This document shows positions 12,751 to 23,476 of a stretch of 64,000 bases of DNA, piece after piece (within the stretch, counting starts at the first letter, position 1; every line of letters starts with the position of its first letter). The stretch comes from Haliclona indistincta (taxonomy: Eukaryota; Porifera; Demospongiae; Haplosclerida; Chalinidae). The translations under genes and the position numbers were made by a program. The stretch is taken from assembly GCA_964017065.1 (NCBI GenBank), contig OZ024786.1:10855047-10919046 (forward strand). The letters run 5' to 3'. The notes below the pieces were generated by a model that did not search any database, was not told the DNA's origin, and saw nothing but the letters and a program-made list of their open reading frames with translations.

Positions 12751-13521
12751 TGCAATGTCAGTAATACTCGTTTCACTGCTGTAGACGCAGACAGTTTTGT
12801 CTCACGCATACGAAAATGGCAATAGCAGTTAATCAATATCTAAACACTCCCTAGATTCTAGCATGTCTTTGTATTCGTTGTTATCATGTTTATAAATACA
12901 GACACAGGGTAGCTACTGTAGAGAAAATCTTGAATAATGTGACAAAAGCGCCGTCATTGGCTAGCTAAAGTAGGAATGGCAGTGCTAATGAATGGGATCT
13001 ACATGTGCTGATACACAGTCCACGAAGAAACTGGTAGCTCGGCAGCTCGAACTGGGGCCATGGTCCCCCAATATTTCCCACTATAGCATAGCCGGTAATA
13101 AGCAACACAATGGATTTGGTAAAAAACGTATAGGCAGCCTCTTTAGCAAAGTGGAGGTCAAAGTTACCATAAAATGTAACTAATCTGTTTTTTTCTACTC
13201 TGCATAAACAAACACACCTCATAATTTATTATTTTTGAATAATAATTATTATGACCCCCTAAAATATACATTTTATCCATAGAATGGCCACTGTAACCAG
13301 TGTCTGTTCGGTACCGTTTGAAGTTTTTGTTGCGCTTATAATGATTTAATTTTTGAGATTAATCCAAACCTTGAAATAAATTCCTATGAAAATTTTTGCA
13401 TCATGGTTTACAGTATAAACTTATAACAACAAGTATCCTAACTAGATACTAGGCTGCTGCAATGGAAGAAGCAATGAAAATATAATTGTGCTTGGTTTAG
13501 TTGCTCCATTTCTAAATTGCA
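12751..13521. other. P2 intron homologous to the P4 intron
   Basis: It aligns with about 53340-54114 through several shared phrases (around 12975/53590 and 13270/53880). It ends at AAATTGCA|, exactly where the 11-kb block begins. No gene is visible. Confidence 0.65.
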
Positions 13522-14688
13522 CAAAGATTTCTAACGAAATCAAAAGGATGTAGGGATAAAGAAATCTGCTACTGGTCCACAATGTAAACCAACAAGGAGT
13601 AAGCATGGAATGGTAACACGATTGACTTGCTAACAGACCATAGATCCCTACATCAGTGGCTGTACATAACATTTTGACTATACTATAATTATTTTGTTAC
13701 AAGCTAACCAATGCATGTTAGGTGTCAGTCAATAGCAACTAGCAGAACTGCTGTAGTCAGCCACTGATGTAGGGATCTATGGTCTGTTAGCAAGTCAATC
13801 GTGTTACCATTCCATGCTTGCTCCTTGTTGGTTTACATTGTGGACCAGTAGCAGATTTCTTTATCCCTACATCCTTTTGATTTCGTTAGAAATCTTTTTA
13901 TTTTCTTGTTTGTGTCCTTTTTTCTTTTACGGTGAGTTTCAAATTTTTGGTGCAGTTCGACTTCGGCAAGATAATGTATCTCTTTTTTGTTTCCATCGAT
14001 CATTGGTTTGGTTTGCTTTTCTTGATAATTGCTTTTTAACTTGTAGCTCCTAAATACTGAAACTAGCTCATGCATTCATGCATGCTGCAGCCTGGATGCA
14101 CAGCATACGAGCCCCGCCCACTCTGGTTTAGAATTTTCTGTATGGCTGTGATACTATCTGGCAAGCAGCAGAACGATGATACTACACGAGCTTACTCTGT
14201 GAGTTGTTCTTCGTAGACTCCAGACGCCAATATGCGCTCTCCATACGGCGATACTCTACAAGTGTGTTTGGTCACGTGCGTATTACGTAATCACAATAAT
14301 GGCGTCAAACACTTAGCTGACAACTGTTCGTGATCGAGAGCTCGTCAAATGTATATCGTCGTTTCGCTAAAACTAAGTTCAAAAGGCACATGCCAGGAGA
14401 ATTTCACGACTGTTCGTGGGTGTTTTGGACTTGACACTGCTCGCGTAAAGGCGCTAGGCGAGTGGAAGAAAGAAAGAAGAAGAAGAAGAAGAAAACGAAG
14501 ATGACGAAAGTCGATTTTCACCGTTTCCAGGTTAGTCACTTTAGTAACAATTTCGAGCAATCTCCTTGCTACTGTAAGATGGGGCAACGCCAGAGAGCAG
14601 ATCTAAGTGTCTTTGGACGTATAAAATTCATCACCAGGCGAAATATCAGCGTTTGAACGCTAATACATTGTATGTAGCCGCCATCTAC
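13522..14688 (+). mobile_element. 1.22-kb Helitron-like repeat, copy B, 3' hairpin missing
   Basis: Matches the other copies from the foldback arms (about 13525-13665 and 13758-13905) to GTAGCCGCCATCT near 14688. It then departs and lacks the AGGGAGGCAC hairpin and CTAA end. Its first ten or so bases are also shorter than in copies A, C and D. The C-rich tract replacing the end runs into the inverted repeat at 14707. Confidence 0.65.
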
Positions 14689-14706
14689 GTCACCAGCCAC
14701 GCCTCC

Positions 14707-15066
14707 CTTGGTGGGCAAAAGAGTAAAAAATGTATGGGAAATCGACTTTGAACGATTATACTGCATCTCTGGAGCCACAACCGAAACTGAGGTATTCAGA
14801 GCATCTTGCTTTTGTTCTGTCAGAGCCGTTTTTGACACAATTGGTGCAATCATGCACACAGCAACTCGTAACCACGGTTATATATAGGTCTGTATTGTAC
14901 CGGACTCTTGCACCACGAAGCGAAAAGCAGAAATAGTCTTTAGTGTGTAGATGTTTAATACACTTGAGTAGCAGTGAATTTGATTGGTCAGCAACTAACT
15001 CCGCTTTTCTCTTCGTGGTGCAAGGTCTCTGCAAAGTCCGGTAGAACTGACATCTTGCCCACCAAG
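14707..15066. repeat. Inverted-repeat element (MITE-like)
   Basis: Outer ends CTTGGTGGGCAA (14707) and TTGCCCACCAAG (to 15066) are inverted copies. A second inner pair at about 14900-14928 and 15003-15041 (CCGGACTCTTGCACCACGAA and its complement, one arm with extra bases) forms a long hairpin. No coding potential. Target duplication not resolved. Confidence 0.5.
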
Positions 15067-15399
15067 ATATGGGCGTAACTTTCACGAGAATTACGTACCG
15101 CCCAATTTGCCGGTTGAATTAATAAGTTAATAACTACTTTTGAAACCATGTATAGTCGAATTAGCTGAGGAGCCGAATTCTCATCTGCAGATGGTTAGTC
15201 ATCTTCTAATGGTTAGTCATCTGGTTGAAGTTACGTTAAGGTCAGCAAGTTGGTTTCGTTATCGAGCTATTCAAAAACAAAAAAAAACAGGTATGCAGGC
15301 AGCAATAAAGCACCAAAGGTGCAGATGCCTCGGTGCAGTAGAACGTATGCTAGTATGCAATTAGAAGATGCATAATGACAGCATGTATGCATGCAGTAG

Positions 15400-16162
15400 G
15401 CATATTACTGTTGCATTAAGTATACCAGTATATCAGTTTTTCTGTTGTGGTAAACAGTTCTATCGTGCAAACATGCTTAAAACGATGGAGCTTGGTCTGT
15501 TGTGTTGCTTGATTAAAGAGGTAGCTGTTATTGTCATCCATGCTACAATGACTGAACAAAACAACAGATGCCATCACATTGGTAGTAATCGTATCTCTTC
15601 TTGTAATTATCTTTTGAGTACAAAGATCAGTGTTAATGGTACTTGTTACAGTGTAACTGGAGTTGATCACACATACTATTGTGACTTTAACAACACTCCA
15701 TTTCTGTTGATCATTATTCCCAGTATTCTACAAGGTCTGTCTATTCTGCTGGTGTTCATGACTGCTATTGAGTTTATCTGTGCTCAGGCTCCTCTTAGAC
15801 TGAAAGGACTCCTCATTGGTCTGTGGTATGCAACATTTGCTGTCAACTATCTACTGTTTGGTATACCTGAGCTATTCCTCACTGATCCCATTGTGTGGGA
15901 GGTGTTCCATGAAGTGAAAGCATTTCTTGTCTTCATTTCACTAATAGTGTACTTGTGGGTGTCTAGACGCTACCACTATCGTGTGCGAGATGAGATTGTT
16001 CCAGAGAGAATGATGATTGAAGACATATTTACAAGACAGTATGACTTAAGAGAAAAATATTTTGAGGATATTCGGAGTATGAGGAAAATTATACCAAGAC
16101 AAATTTCCTTAAACTTTAATGTAAGGAGTTCTAACAAAGAACGTTACGGAACCTTCTCTTAA
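15400..16162 (+). pseudogene. POT/SLC15-like transporter, 5'-truncated copy
   Basis: The open frame matches the C-terminal part of the full gene at 18956-20695 from the LxIPxYQ segment onward, with long identical runs around CDFNNTPFLL and QAPLRLKGLLIGLWYAT. It ends in a diverged hydrophilic tail. The first 10-30 residues of the open frame have no counterpart. It would encode only about five or six membrane segments, so it is probably not a working transporter. Upstream bases show no further transporter sequence. Confidence 0.65.
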
Positions 16163-17423
16163 CATTGTCAAGTAACCATAATATTCCACATTATACTTGA
16201 TTTTTTGTTAATTCACTTTATTGCTTGATTCCCATTTTATTATTATTATCAGCAGAAAACAGAACACAACATAGATATTATGCTGGCATGCTTCTAAATA
16301 TTCGTGACTCATCCTCTTCTCTGCCTTTTCTTAGTGGTATGGAATGACTTTAGTACTGTCTCTGTTATGTATGTGTGCTTTTGTGTTCCATTGTGTGTTT
16401 GTGTGTGCTTTTGTGTTTCATTATTATACTATTAATAATAATAATAAACCATTACTTGTTTTTTTTTTGTTTTTGTTCTGTTTTATTATTATTATTAATC
16501 GTTTTACAGCATACACAACTAGTAAACTGAAGGACTAGTAGCAATTTCTGCTACTAGCCTAACTTAGCTACATGATACAAATTAGCACTAGTATAATTTA
16601 TTGACAACATTTTTTATTTGATATACTTTTATTAAAATTACGTAATAAAATTTTAAAGCAGAAAAGGCAACTGCAAAAATAAAGTGTGAATGGGTATAAT
16701 ACATTTCATGGAATGTTGAACAGCATGTGTATAATTCCTCAATTAAGTTGTTCCATATAAATAACTTAGTTTATTATTATTCTTTTTTTTTTCTTTTGGA
16801 TACACACTAGAATTAGCTTAATTTGCTATTTTGTGTTTCCTTTGCTCATGCAATACATGTTATAAAAAACTGTACACCGTGTCTATAAAGTTCAGATAAT
16901 CGTTCAGACAAAAACTGCAAATGAAAATTTGTTATTTTTCCTGAGTGCCCTAGAAGTGAAAAACATTTTCCCCTATACATGTACATTGATATCGAAGATT
17001 CAATTTTACCCATGAACATTAGCAAACATTAAGAGGGAAAATTCTAGCATAGGTAGTGATGTGTTGTTATGGCTTTTTAAAATCATTTACCGATATTTGC
17101 ATACCTTCATGTTCGAGCTGTGTACATAGACCGCTGTCAAACAGAGAGGTTTAAAAAACAACACACTTTGTAGATTGTTATTACTTCACAGAATACAATT
17201 TTCATACCCATAAACAAACTAGGCTACTCAGTAGCAGCCTGGCTGCTATACCTGCAGTGTGTAGCCGCTGGTGAACATCGGCAAAAGCCCATGGTATCAT
17301 CTGAGGGGCAATGCCTTGAGTCACACAGTGTCATTTTTTACTCTTTCTATGTGCTGTAAGTACATCTCTTTACTTTGCAGAAGATGTCCTTGTTCAGGTG
17401 CCTGCCAAGTACATTCTTGTGTA
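16163..17423. other. AT-rich spacer, nothing coding
   Basis: Contains short TTATTA/TAATAA runs near 16430-16500 and poly-T tracts. A 90-bp segment near 16680-16760 resembles the region just after the full POT gene (20690-20790) in inverted orientation (for example GGAATGTTGAACAGCATGTG). No exon recognised. Confidence 0.45.
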
Positions 17424-18191
17424 GGGTGTCTACAATCGCTGGACTGGACCACTGGACTGGACTACTGGACTGGACTACTGGACTCATGAATAATGTAATT
17501 TTTAAACATAATCATACATGCTGCGCGTTCCTATGGTGAGTGTTTCTGGAAAACTAAAGCAGCAGACAGAGCGATATTAGCAGTATAGCAAGTGCGTGTT
17601 CTCGTATCATGAAATTTAACGTGCTGGCTTGCCTCAGTCGCAAGAAAATGGAGAGACGCGGTCCATGATCGACGTGTTTATGCATAAAACTCGGCGGCAA
17701 AGACTTCTGTGAGCTCAAGATTCCAGAAATGCAAGTTCCAACAAAGCTACGATCTAGTAACTGAACGATAAACGCCACAATGCTGAGAAAAACGGGAAAA
17801 TCCATGCTGCTAGACTGGCAACAGTGCTTTATAGGCGAGCTAGCGAAAAATCGTTCTGTTACTAGATTTTAGCTTTGATGAAACTTGCATTTCTGGAATC
17901 TTGAGCTCACAGAAGTCTTTGCCGCCGAGTTTTATGTATAAACACGTCGATCATGGACCGCGTCTCTCCGTTTCTTGCGACTGGGGCAAGCCAGCCCGTT
18001 AAATTTCATGATACGAGAACACGCACTTGCTATATTGCTAATATCGCTCTGTCTGCTGCTTTAGTTTTCCAGAAACACTCATCATAGGAACGCGCAGCAT
18101 GCATGATTATGTTTAAAAATTACATTACTGAGTCCAGTAGTCCAGTCCAGTAGTCCAGTCCAGTGGTCCAGTCCAGCGATTGGAGACACCC
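17424..18191. mobile_element. 768-bp foldback MITE, Mutator-like, 10-bp target duplication
   Basis: The two halves are long inverted copies: TIRs start GGGTGTCTACAATCGCTGG and continue through ACTGGACTGG repeats and beyond for roughly 350 bp. Flanks TTCTTGTGTA (17414-17423 and 18192-18201) are identical, a 10-bp target site duplication. The same family bounds 26223-32857 with a 9-bp duplication. Long TIRs plus 9-10 bp duplications are typical of Mutator-like elements. No transposase inside. Confidence 0.7.
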
Positions 18192-18261
18192 TTCTTGTGT
18201 ACGTCACTTACATGTGTTTTATCTCTTTTGCGTTTTGCAAAGTTCTGTTTTTTTGGGCTCT

Positions 18262-18445
18262 ACACTTGGTTTCGCGAGAGGCGTGATGGAATGTTCGCGC
18301 TGAAATAATGAGAAAAACGCGCTATGACGAGGTGATGGTGACCGCTAAAAAATGGAAGGGGACCACGGATGAATTTCGCGAAAGTATGCGAAGCTGAGAG
18401 TAGATCTGTATATTCCCGCGAAATTCATCCTTTTGTATGCCGCTG
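18262..18445. repeat. Partial copy of the 262-bp foldback element at 46900
   Basis: Begins ACTTGGTTTCGCGAGAGGCG and shares GGCGTGATGGAATGTTCGCG and ATGAATTTCGCG-type segments with 46900-47161. It breaks off at about 18445. Confidence 0.45.
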
Positions 18446-18507
18446 TAAAGTCATTAATAATAAATCAGCAACATAGGAAAACACAAAATTGTCTTGTTCA
18501 GCAACCA

Positions 18508-18949
18508 ACTTTAGGCGGCGTTTACACGGCGACGATTTTTGGCAAAAATGCAGACATTTGTCCCCGTTTAGGCTTTCCTTTACACGGATACGATAAAAAC
18601 GGAGGCCAAAGTGGAGACTTGCAAAAGGGAGACATCACGGTGTATAAACGCACGTGAAAACAATAAAAACGGACACACGCTTTTGACATGAGTACATCTC
18701 AGCCTTCATACTCGCAGAGAATACTAGCACGAGCCCTGAAACGACATCTATTGAAAAAAACTAGTGTGTCCTTCGCTAGTTCATGCGTATGAGCGAGTGC
18801 TAGTATGCTCGCACGAAAACGCCACGCCCACATTCCATTTGCTTCATCTACTTCCGCTGGCAAAACGGAAGAGCAAAATCGATGGAGTTGAATCCGAATA
18901 CATTTCAACGTTTTGGACTGATCGTCTACGTGTAAACGTCGCCTAAAGT
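18508..18949. mobile_element. 442-bp MITE directly upstream of the POT gene
   Basis: Ends are inverted copies: CTTTAGGCGGCGTTTACACG on the left and its near-complement CGTGTAAACGTCGCCTAAAG on the right. A relative with CTTAGGCGGC ends lies at 45918-46294. The right end is only 6 bp before the transporter ATG (18956), so the 5' leader and possibly the promoter of that gene lie inside the MITE. Confidence 0.65.
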
Positions 18950-18955
18950 GATAGT

Positions 18956-20695
18956 ATGGAAAAGAAGCCAGCGATCATAGTCATTGCTTGCTGTGTACTG
19001 ATCCACGTCACAGTGATTGGATCAGATGTGATTCTGTATCACACCGCTGGACCAATAAGCTCGATGATATACCTGACTGTACAAGGAGTGATCTATCTAC
19101 TCTATCCATTTCTTGGCTGGATCACTGATGTCTGCGTAACTCGATACCGGTCGGTCCTTTTCTCTTTCATCATAATGATAATGGGAGCTATTTTAACGAT
19201 TCTGGCTGGCACACTGTATATTGTTACACACCATTTCAACTTTTTCTATATTGGTGAGTTTTCCATCGTTATTGGTCTCTTTGGTTTGGGGCTGTTTGAA
19301 TCCACAACCATTCAGTTTGGTATGGACCAGATGCTGGAGGCCTCCTCAGGACAGCTCAGTACATTCATTCACTGGTACTACTGGAGCAGCTTCTGTGGTC
19401 GACTGATCGTTGAGTACATTGTTCTCAGTGTATCAATCTACTACAGCCAATGCACAACCTCCATTGAGACTCTAAGTCATTTTTTTCGTTACTTGCATAC
19501 CAGCTTTAATTCTATTGTCTTTTCTACCTCAATAGTGATTTTTGGTAGCATTCAACTAGTGTGTGCCAGTATTGGTCTTTTTATTCTTTTGTGGAACAAG
19601 AAACATCTTGTTATTGATCGTACAGGCCAGCATCCTCTCAAGCTTATCTACATGGTGCTCAAGTATTCTTGGAAACACAAACGCCCTGAGAGACGCAGTG
19701 CCTTCACCTACTGGGAGGAGGATATTCCAGCTCGCATAGACCTGGGGAAGAGCAAGTATGGAGGACCGTTCACCACTGAAGAGGTAGAGGACACTAAGAC
19801 ATTCTTTCGTATTCTCCTTCTCCTTTTGTCACTGGTTGGGTTTCATCTAACGGGTCATGGATACTCTTTGCTGAATCAATTGATGAAGACACAGTGCCCC
19901 TCACCCTGGGTGTTTCTTTTCATGGGTGATCCAATGCATCTTACTGTCCTTACAATTCTTATTGGAATACCATTTTATCAGATTGTAGTAGCTCGTCTTG
20001 GCAATCATTGCCACATAAATATGCTAAAGAGGATGGGTCTGGGGTTACTATGCTGTTTTTGCAGTGAAATTGTTAATATTATCATACAATCAACGATGAT
20101 GACAGAATACACACATTGCCATCACATTGATAAAGTTCACATTGTCTCATGCTTTATCTATCTTTCAAAGATTAGTATTAATGGTTCTTGCTACAATGCA
20201 ACTGAAGTTGATCACAGATACTATTGTGACTTTAACAACACTCCATTTCTGTTGATCGTTATTCCCAGTATTCTACATGGTCTGTCTATTCTGCTGGTGT
20301 TCATGACTGCTCTCGAGTTCATCTGTGCTCAGGCTCCTCTTAGACTGAAAGGACTCCTCATTGGTCTGTGGTATGCCACTCTTGCTGTCAACTATCTACT
20401 GTTTGGTATACCTGAACTATTCCTCACTGATCCCATTGTGTGGGAGGTGTTCCATGAAGTGAAAGCCTTTCTTATCTTCATTTCACTAATAGTGTACTTG
20501 TGTGTGTCTAGATGCTACCACTATCGTGTGCGAGATGAGACAGTCAATGAAAGGTTTTTGGTGGAGGAGATATACGAGAGAGAGCTGAATAATGCAGAGG
20601 AGTACCAGAAACAACGCTGCAATGAAAATTTGAAGATTTTAATGTTTTCTCGGAGAGCTCAAATAAGTGCAGATGCTTTATATGGAACAACTTAA
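18956..20695 (+). CDS. POT/SLC15-like oligopeptide transporter, single exon, 579 aa
   Basis: A proton-coupled oligopeptide transporter-like membrane protein. Evidence is many hydrophobic segments (first at about residues 5-30), the TDxxxTRYRSVLFSF loop after the second helix, FGMDQ near residue 122, STFIHWYYWSS near 136-146, a cytoplasmic loop ending GGPFTTEEVEDTKTFFRIL, and EFICAQAPLRLKGLLIGLWY late in the protein. These resemble SLC15A4-type and invertebrate POT proteins. The classical ExxERFxYYG motif is not seen, so substrate and proton coupling are uncertain. It has no introns, unlike neighbouring genes with 46-50 nt introns. A large extracellular loop holds paired Cys and NxS/T sites (NGSCYNATE). 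The ATG follows a MITE end by 6 bp. It lies inside the putative captured block. Confidence 0.7.
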   Translation: MEKKPAIIVIACCVLIHVTVIGSDVILYHTAGPISSMIYLTVQGVIYLLYPFLGWITDVCVTRYRSVLFSFIIMIMGAILTILAGTLYIVTHHFNFFYIGEFSIVIGLFGLGLFESTTIQFGMDQMLEASSGQLSTFIHWYYWSSFCGRLIVEYIVLSVSIYYSQCTTSIETLSHFFRYLHTSFNSIVFSTSIVIFGSIQLVCASIGLFILLWNKKHLVIDRTGQHPLKLIYMVLKYSWKHKRPERRSAFTYWEEDIPARIDLGKSKYGGPFTTEEVEDTKTFFRILLLLLSLVGFHLTGHGYSLLNQLMKTQCPSPWVFLFMGDPMHLTVLTILIGIPFYQIVVARLGNHCHINMLKRMGLGLLCCFCSEIVNIIIQSTMMTEYTHCHHIDKVHIVSCFIYLSKISINGSCYNATEVDHRYYCDFNNTPFLLIVIPSILHGLSILLVFMTALEFICAQAPLRLKGLLIGLWYATLAVNYLLFGIPELFLTDPIVWEVFHEVKAFLIFISLIVYLCVSRCYHYRVRDETVNERFLVEEIYERELNNAEEYQKQRCNENLKILMFSRRAQISADALYGTT

Positions 20696-20815
20696 TTGAG
20701 GAATTCGACACATGCTGTTCAACATTCCATGAAATGTACTATAACCATTTATATTGTATTCGTGTAGTTGCCTTTTCTGATTTAAATATGTCATTTTTAT
20801 AAAAAGTTTATCAAA

Positions 20816-21150
20816 TTACAAAATAATGTCAATAAAATCGGAGAAAATACAATCATGCAATAAAGTGAATGATGATGATGAATGATGATTGGTAATCAAC
20901 ACTATACTTGCCAATATCATCAGAACAGCACCCACTATCCTTAAGAAGAAAGAGAAAAGAACAGACCTGTACCGAGTTATGTAGACATCAGTGAGCCAGC
21001 CAAGAAAGGGATAAAGCATGAAACCACTCCTTGAAAGGAAGATGATCATAGTAAGATGACCGGTAATGTGATATGTTAAAATCAGATCCTATTCCTGTGA
21101 CTTGAACTAGCAGACAGCAAATAATTACAAGAAACACAGCTTTCTTTTCC
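20816..21150 (-). pseudogene. POT/SLC15-like transporter, N-terminal fragment, frameshifted
   Basis: Minus-strand reading from the ATG at 21150 starts MEKKAVFLVIICCLLVQVTG, then shifts frame near 21060. It resumes as LYPFLGWLTDVYITRYRSVL, matching residues 1 to about 75 of the full gene. It stops at about 20870. A reversed, broken leftover of a third copy. Confidence 0.65.
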
Positions 21151-21179
21151 ATAGCACTATATATTCCTGTCACTAGATA

Positions 21180-21780
21180 CCTATGTCAAAAGTGACAGCT
21201 ACAATCATATAGTTGCATAAATAAACAAGCATAATAATTATGATAGACTGGTTGTATTGACAAACTGGTCAGCATCACAAAATTCCCCTATTAGTCTAGG
21301 CTTTAGGCCCTGACTAAGATTTGTATGAATTTAATTTAGGAGAGGATAACTCAACTGTTTTAAGGTAATTTGACCCCAAGGAATAAGATGTGATATGTGC
21401 CAAATTGTCTATCTACTGCGAAATACTCGGAAATGACCACACCCTTTTTATTGGCAATGTCGCTTACAATGATTACTCTATCTTCTTAAGCATTAGTTTT
21501 AGTAACCTACTTTCTAGCAACTGTTCTAAGGTAATATGACTCTAAGGAATGTATTGGGATGTGTTCCCAAACCAATATAGACTGCAAAAAAAATAACAAA
21601 ATGGCTACCCCTTTTTCAGAAAATGCATTGACATCTCTATTTTAATATTTTAAGATTCTGATCATTTGAAAGCAGTACAAGTACAGGGTATTACCAACAA
21701 AGAGACGCAACAATTATTTATTAACTTGAGGAGTCACTTAAACATAAACTTAGGCAGTATATTATAGTATTACAAAAAAT
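21180..21780. other. Non-coding spacer with a diverged direct repeat
   Basis: Segments 21350-21463 and 21520-21628 are diverged direct copies (both start near CTGTT-TAAGGTAAT and end near CCCTTTTT...GCAATG/AAATG). No exon recognised. Confidence 0.5.
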
Positions 21781-21782
21781 TA

Positions 21783-22805
21783 ATGATGTTCACAAAATTA
21801 AGTTATTCAGTGATATGGTTTTTGCAGGATTCACCTCCTTTACACTTGCAGTATTTGCAACACTTGATTCCAACTATCCTGTTAGTAGCGACATATCCAT
21901 TCTTGTGGGCACATTTACCACATGTACAAGGATCAGGAAGGTATTCAGGCTTGGAGGTAACAATACCAGGAACTACTAAACTTTCTTTGTGAATCCATAC
22001 GACTCAGCGTTCATATCTAAACCATCTTTAAGTGGGGCTTGTATCCATAGCTTTTGTTGATAATATGCCCTTTGAATATGCTTTCTTGCATTGGCTGATG
22101 TGCAGGGAATTGAAGTCCATTATGAGGGAATTGCTATTAAAAGCACTGAGCAAGACGCAAGTCATCAAATGTTTCCAAGTCTTTTGTTGGCTTGAGACAC
22201 CTTACTAGATAATTTTCTGCCGTCTGTATCATACTCTCTGTCAAATCTGAGTTGTTATAGACTTAAAGTTCTGTATCAGTGTTAAATTGTTGTGGATAGC
22301 TTTCATTGCTGCATGCTTCGTAGAAATCTTGCTATAGTTGTATCATATCCAGTCAGAGCACGGAGTGCAGGGAGACACCTTCCAAGCTTGTCCCCAGTGC
22401 TGTAGTAAGGTATCTCAAGCCAACAAAAGACTTGGAAACATTTGATGACTTGCGTCTAATTCGGGCCCTCAAAATGGACTTTGAGAAAATTCCCTGCCAA
22501 TGCAAGAAAGCATATTCAAAGGGCATATTATCAACAACAGCTATGGATACAAGCCCCACTTAAAGATGGTTTAGATATGAACGCTGAGTCGTATGGTTTC
22601 ACAAAGAAAAGTTAATAGTTCCTGGTATTGTTACCTCCAAGCCTGATGACCTTCCTGATCCTTGTACATGTGGTAAATGTGCCCACAAGAACGGATATGT
22701 CGCTGCAGGGTAGCTGGAATCAAGTGTTGCAAATACTGCAAGTGTAAACGAGGTTAATCCTGCAAAAACCCTATGACTGAATAGCTTAATTTTTGTGAAC
22801 ATCAT
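21783..22805. repeat. Inverted duplication of a Cys-rich transposon gene tail
   Basis: Arms at about 21783-22165 and 22435-22805 are inverted copies of each other, separated by about 270 bp. Each encodes, pointing outward, a broken peptide with PGIVTSKP, DPCTCGKCAHKNGYV and CCKYCKCK, a Cys cluster like those ending transposon proteins. Stops and frameshifts interrupt both arms (for example AG*LESSV in the right arm). Possibly a foldback pseudogene pair. Confidence 0.6.
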
Positions 22806-23476
22806 TTTTACCCGTGCGCAGTATGCGCTAGGGTTATGCGTTTGTGTCCGTCTATATGTGTGTGTGTGTGTGTGTGTGTTTGTGTGTGGACAAAAAACAC
22901 GCTTGTTTACGTCTCACCGCTCGAAATTCGCCACAAAAGTGCACTTTGCGGCTTCTTCACTGAATCTATAGTCCTATGAAGACGTTTTCTGTGCTGGCAA
23001 GCCTTGCTCGAGCGGCTAATCCATGGCTTTCTAAAGCTACGTGTCCCTGTAAGAGCATTTTACGGTATTGTGGGTGTGTCACCCTACCTCCTATCCATAT
23101 CGATGTCCTCACTCAGTCTCACATGTACCGTACGCCAGAGTCACTTCTTGCCAATCACCTGTTAGTGCATGTATGGTAGCTATGCTATCATCAATATTTA
23201 TCTGGAGCTGTCTATGGACTAGCTGTAACGCAGTGAGTGTTGCACACGGTAATGCTGGAGTAGTCGTGTTTAGCTCTTAGCTCAGAACACGGTTAGTGCA
23301 TTATGGTAGCTTTGCTATCATCCATATTTATCTGGAGCTGTCTATGGACTAGCTGTAACGTGAGTGTTGTAGTAATGCTGCTGAGTAGTCGTGTTTAGCT
23401 CTTAACTCAGCGCACGGGTATGTGTTCATTAGAACTCTAGTTGTAATACTAAATACTGCCTAAGTTTATAAGTTAA
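22806..23476. repeat. (TG)n tract and 125-bp tandem duplication; inverted relative at 46310-46740
   Basis: A TG run lies at about 22855-22885. The segment starting TTAGTGCAT at 23162 is repeated from about 23292 (both contain TATTTATCTGGAGCTGTC and GTCGTGTTTAGCTC). Much of 22910-23440 reappears inverted at 46310-46740. No coding exon recognised. Confidence 0.6.

Noticed and set aside
13442..14075. Open frames inside the foldback arms of the 1.22-kb repeats (also at 30681-30902 and 31050-31232)
   Set aside because: They recur only because the repeat recurs, have no domain, and read the same arm from both orientations.
21842..21992. Cys-rich peptide as a metallothionein-like gene
   Set aside because: It is one arm of an inverted repeat with stops, and resembles transposon protein tails.
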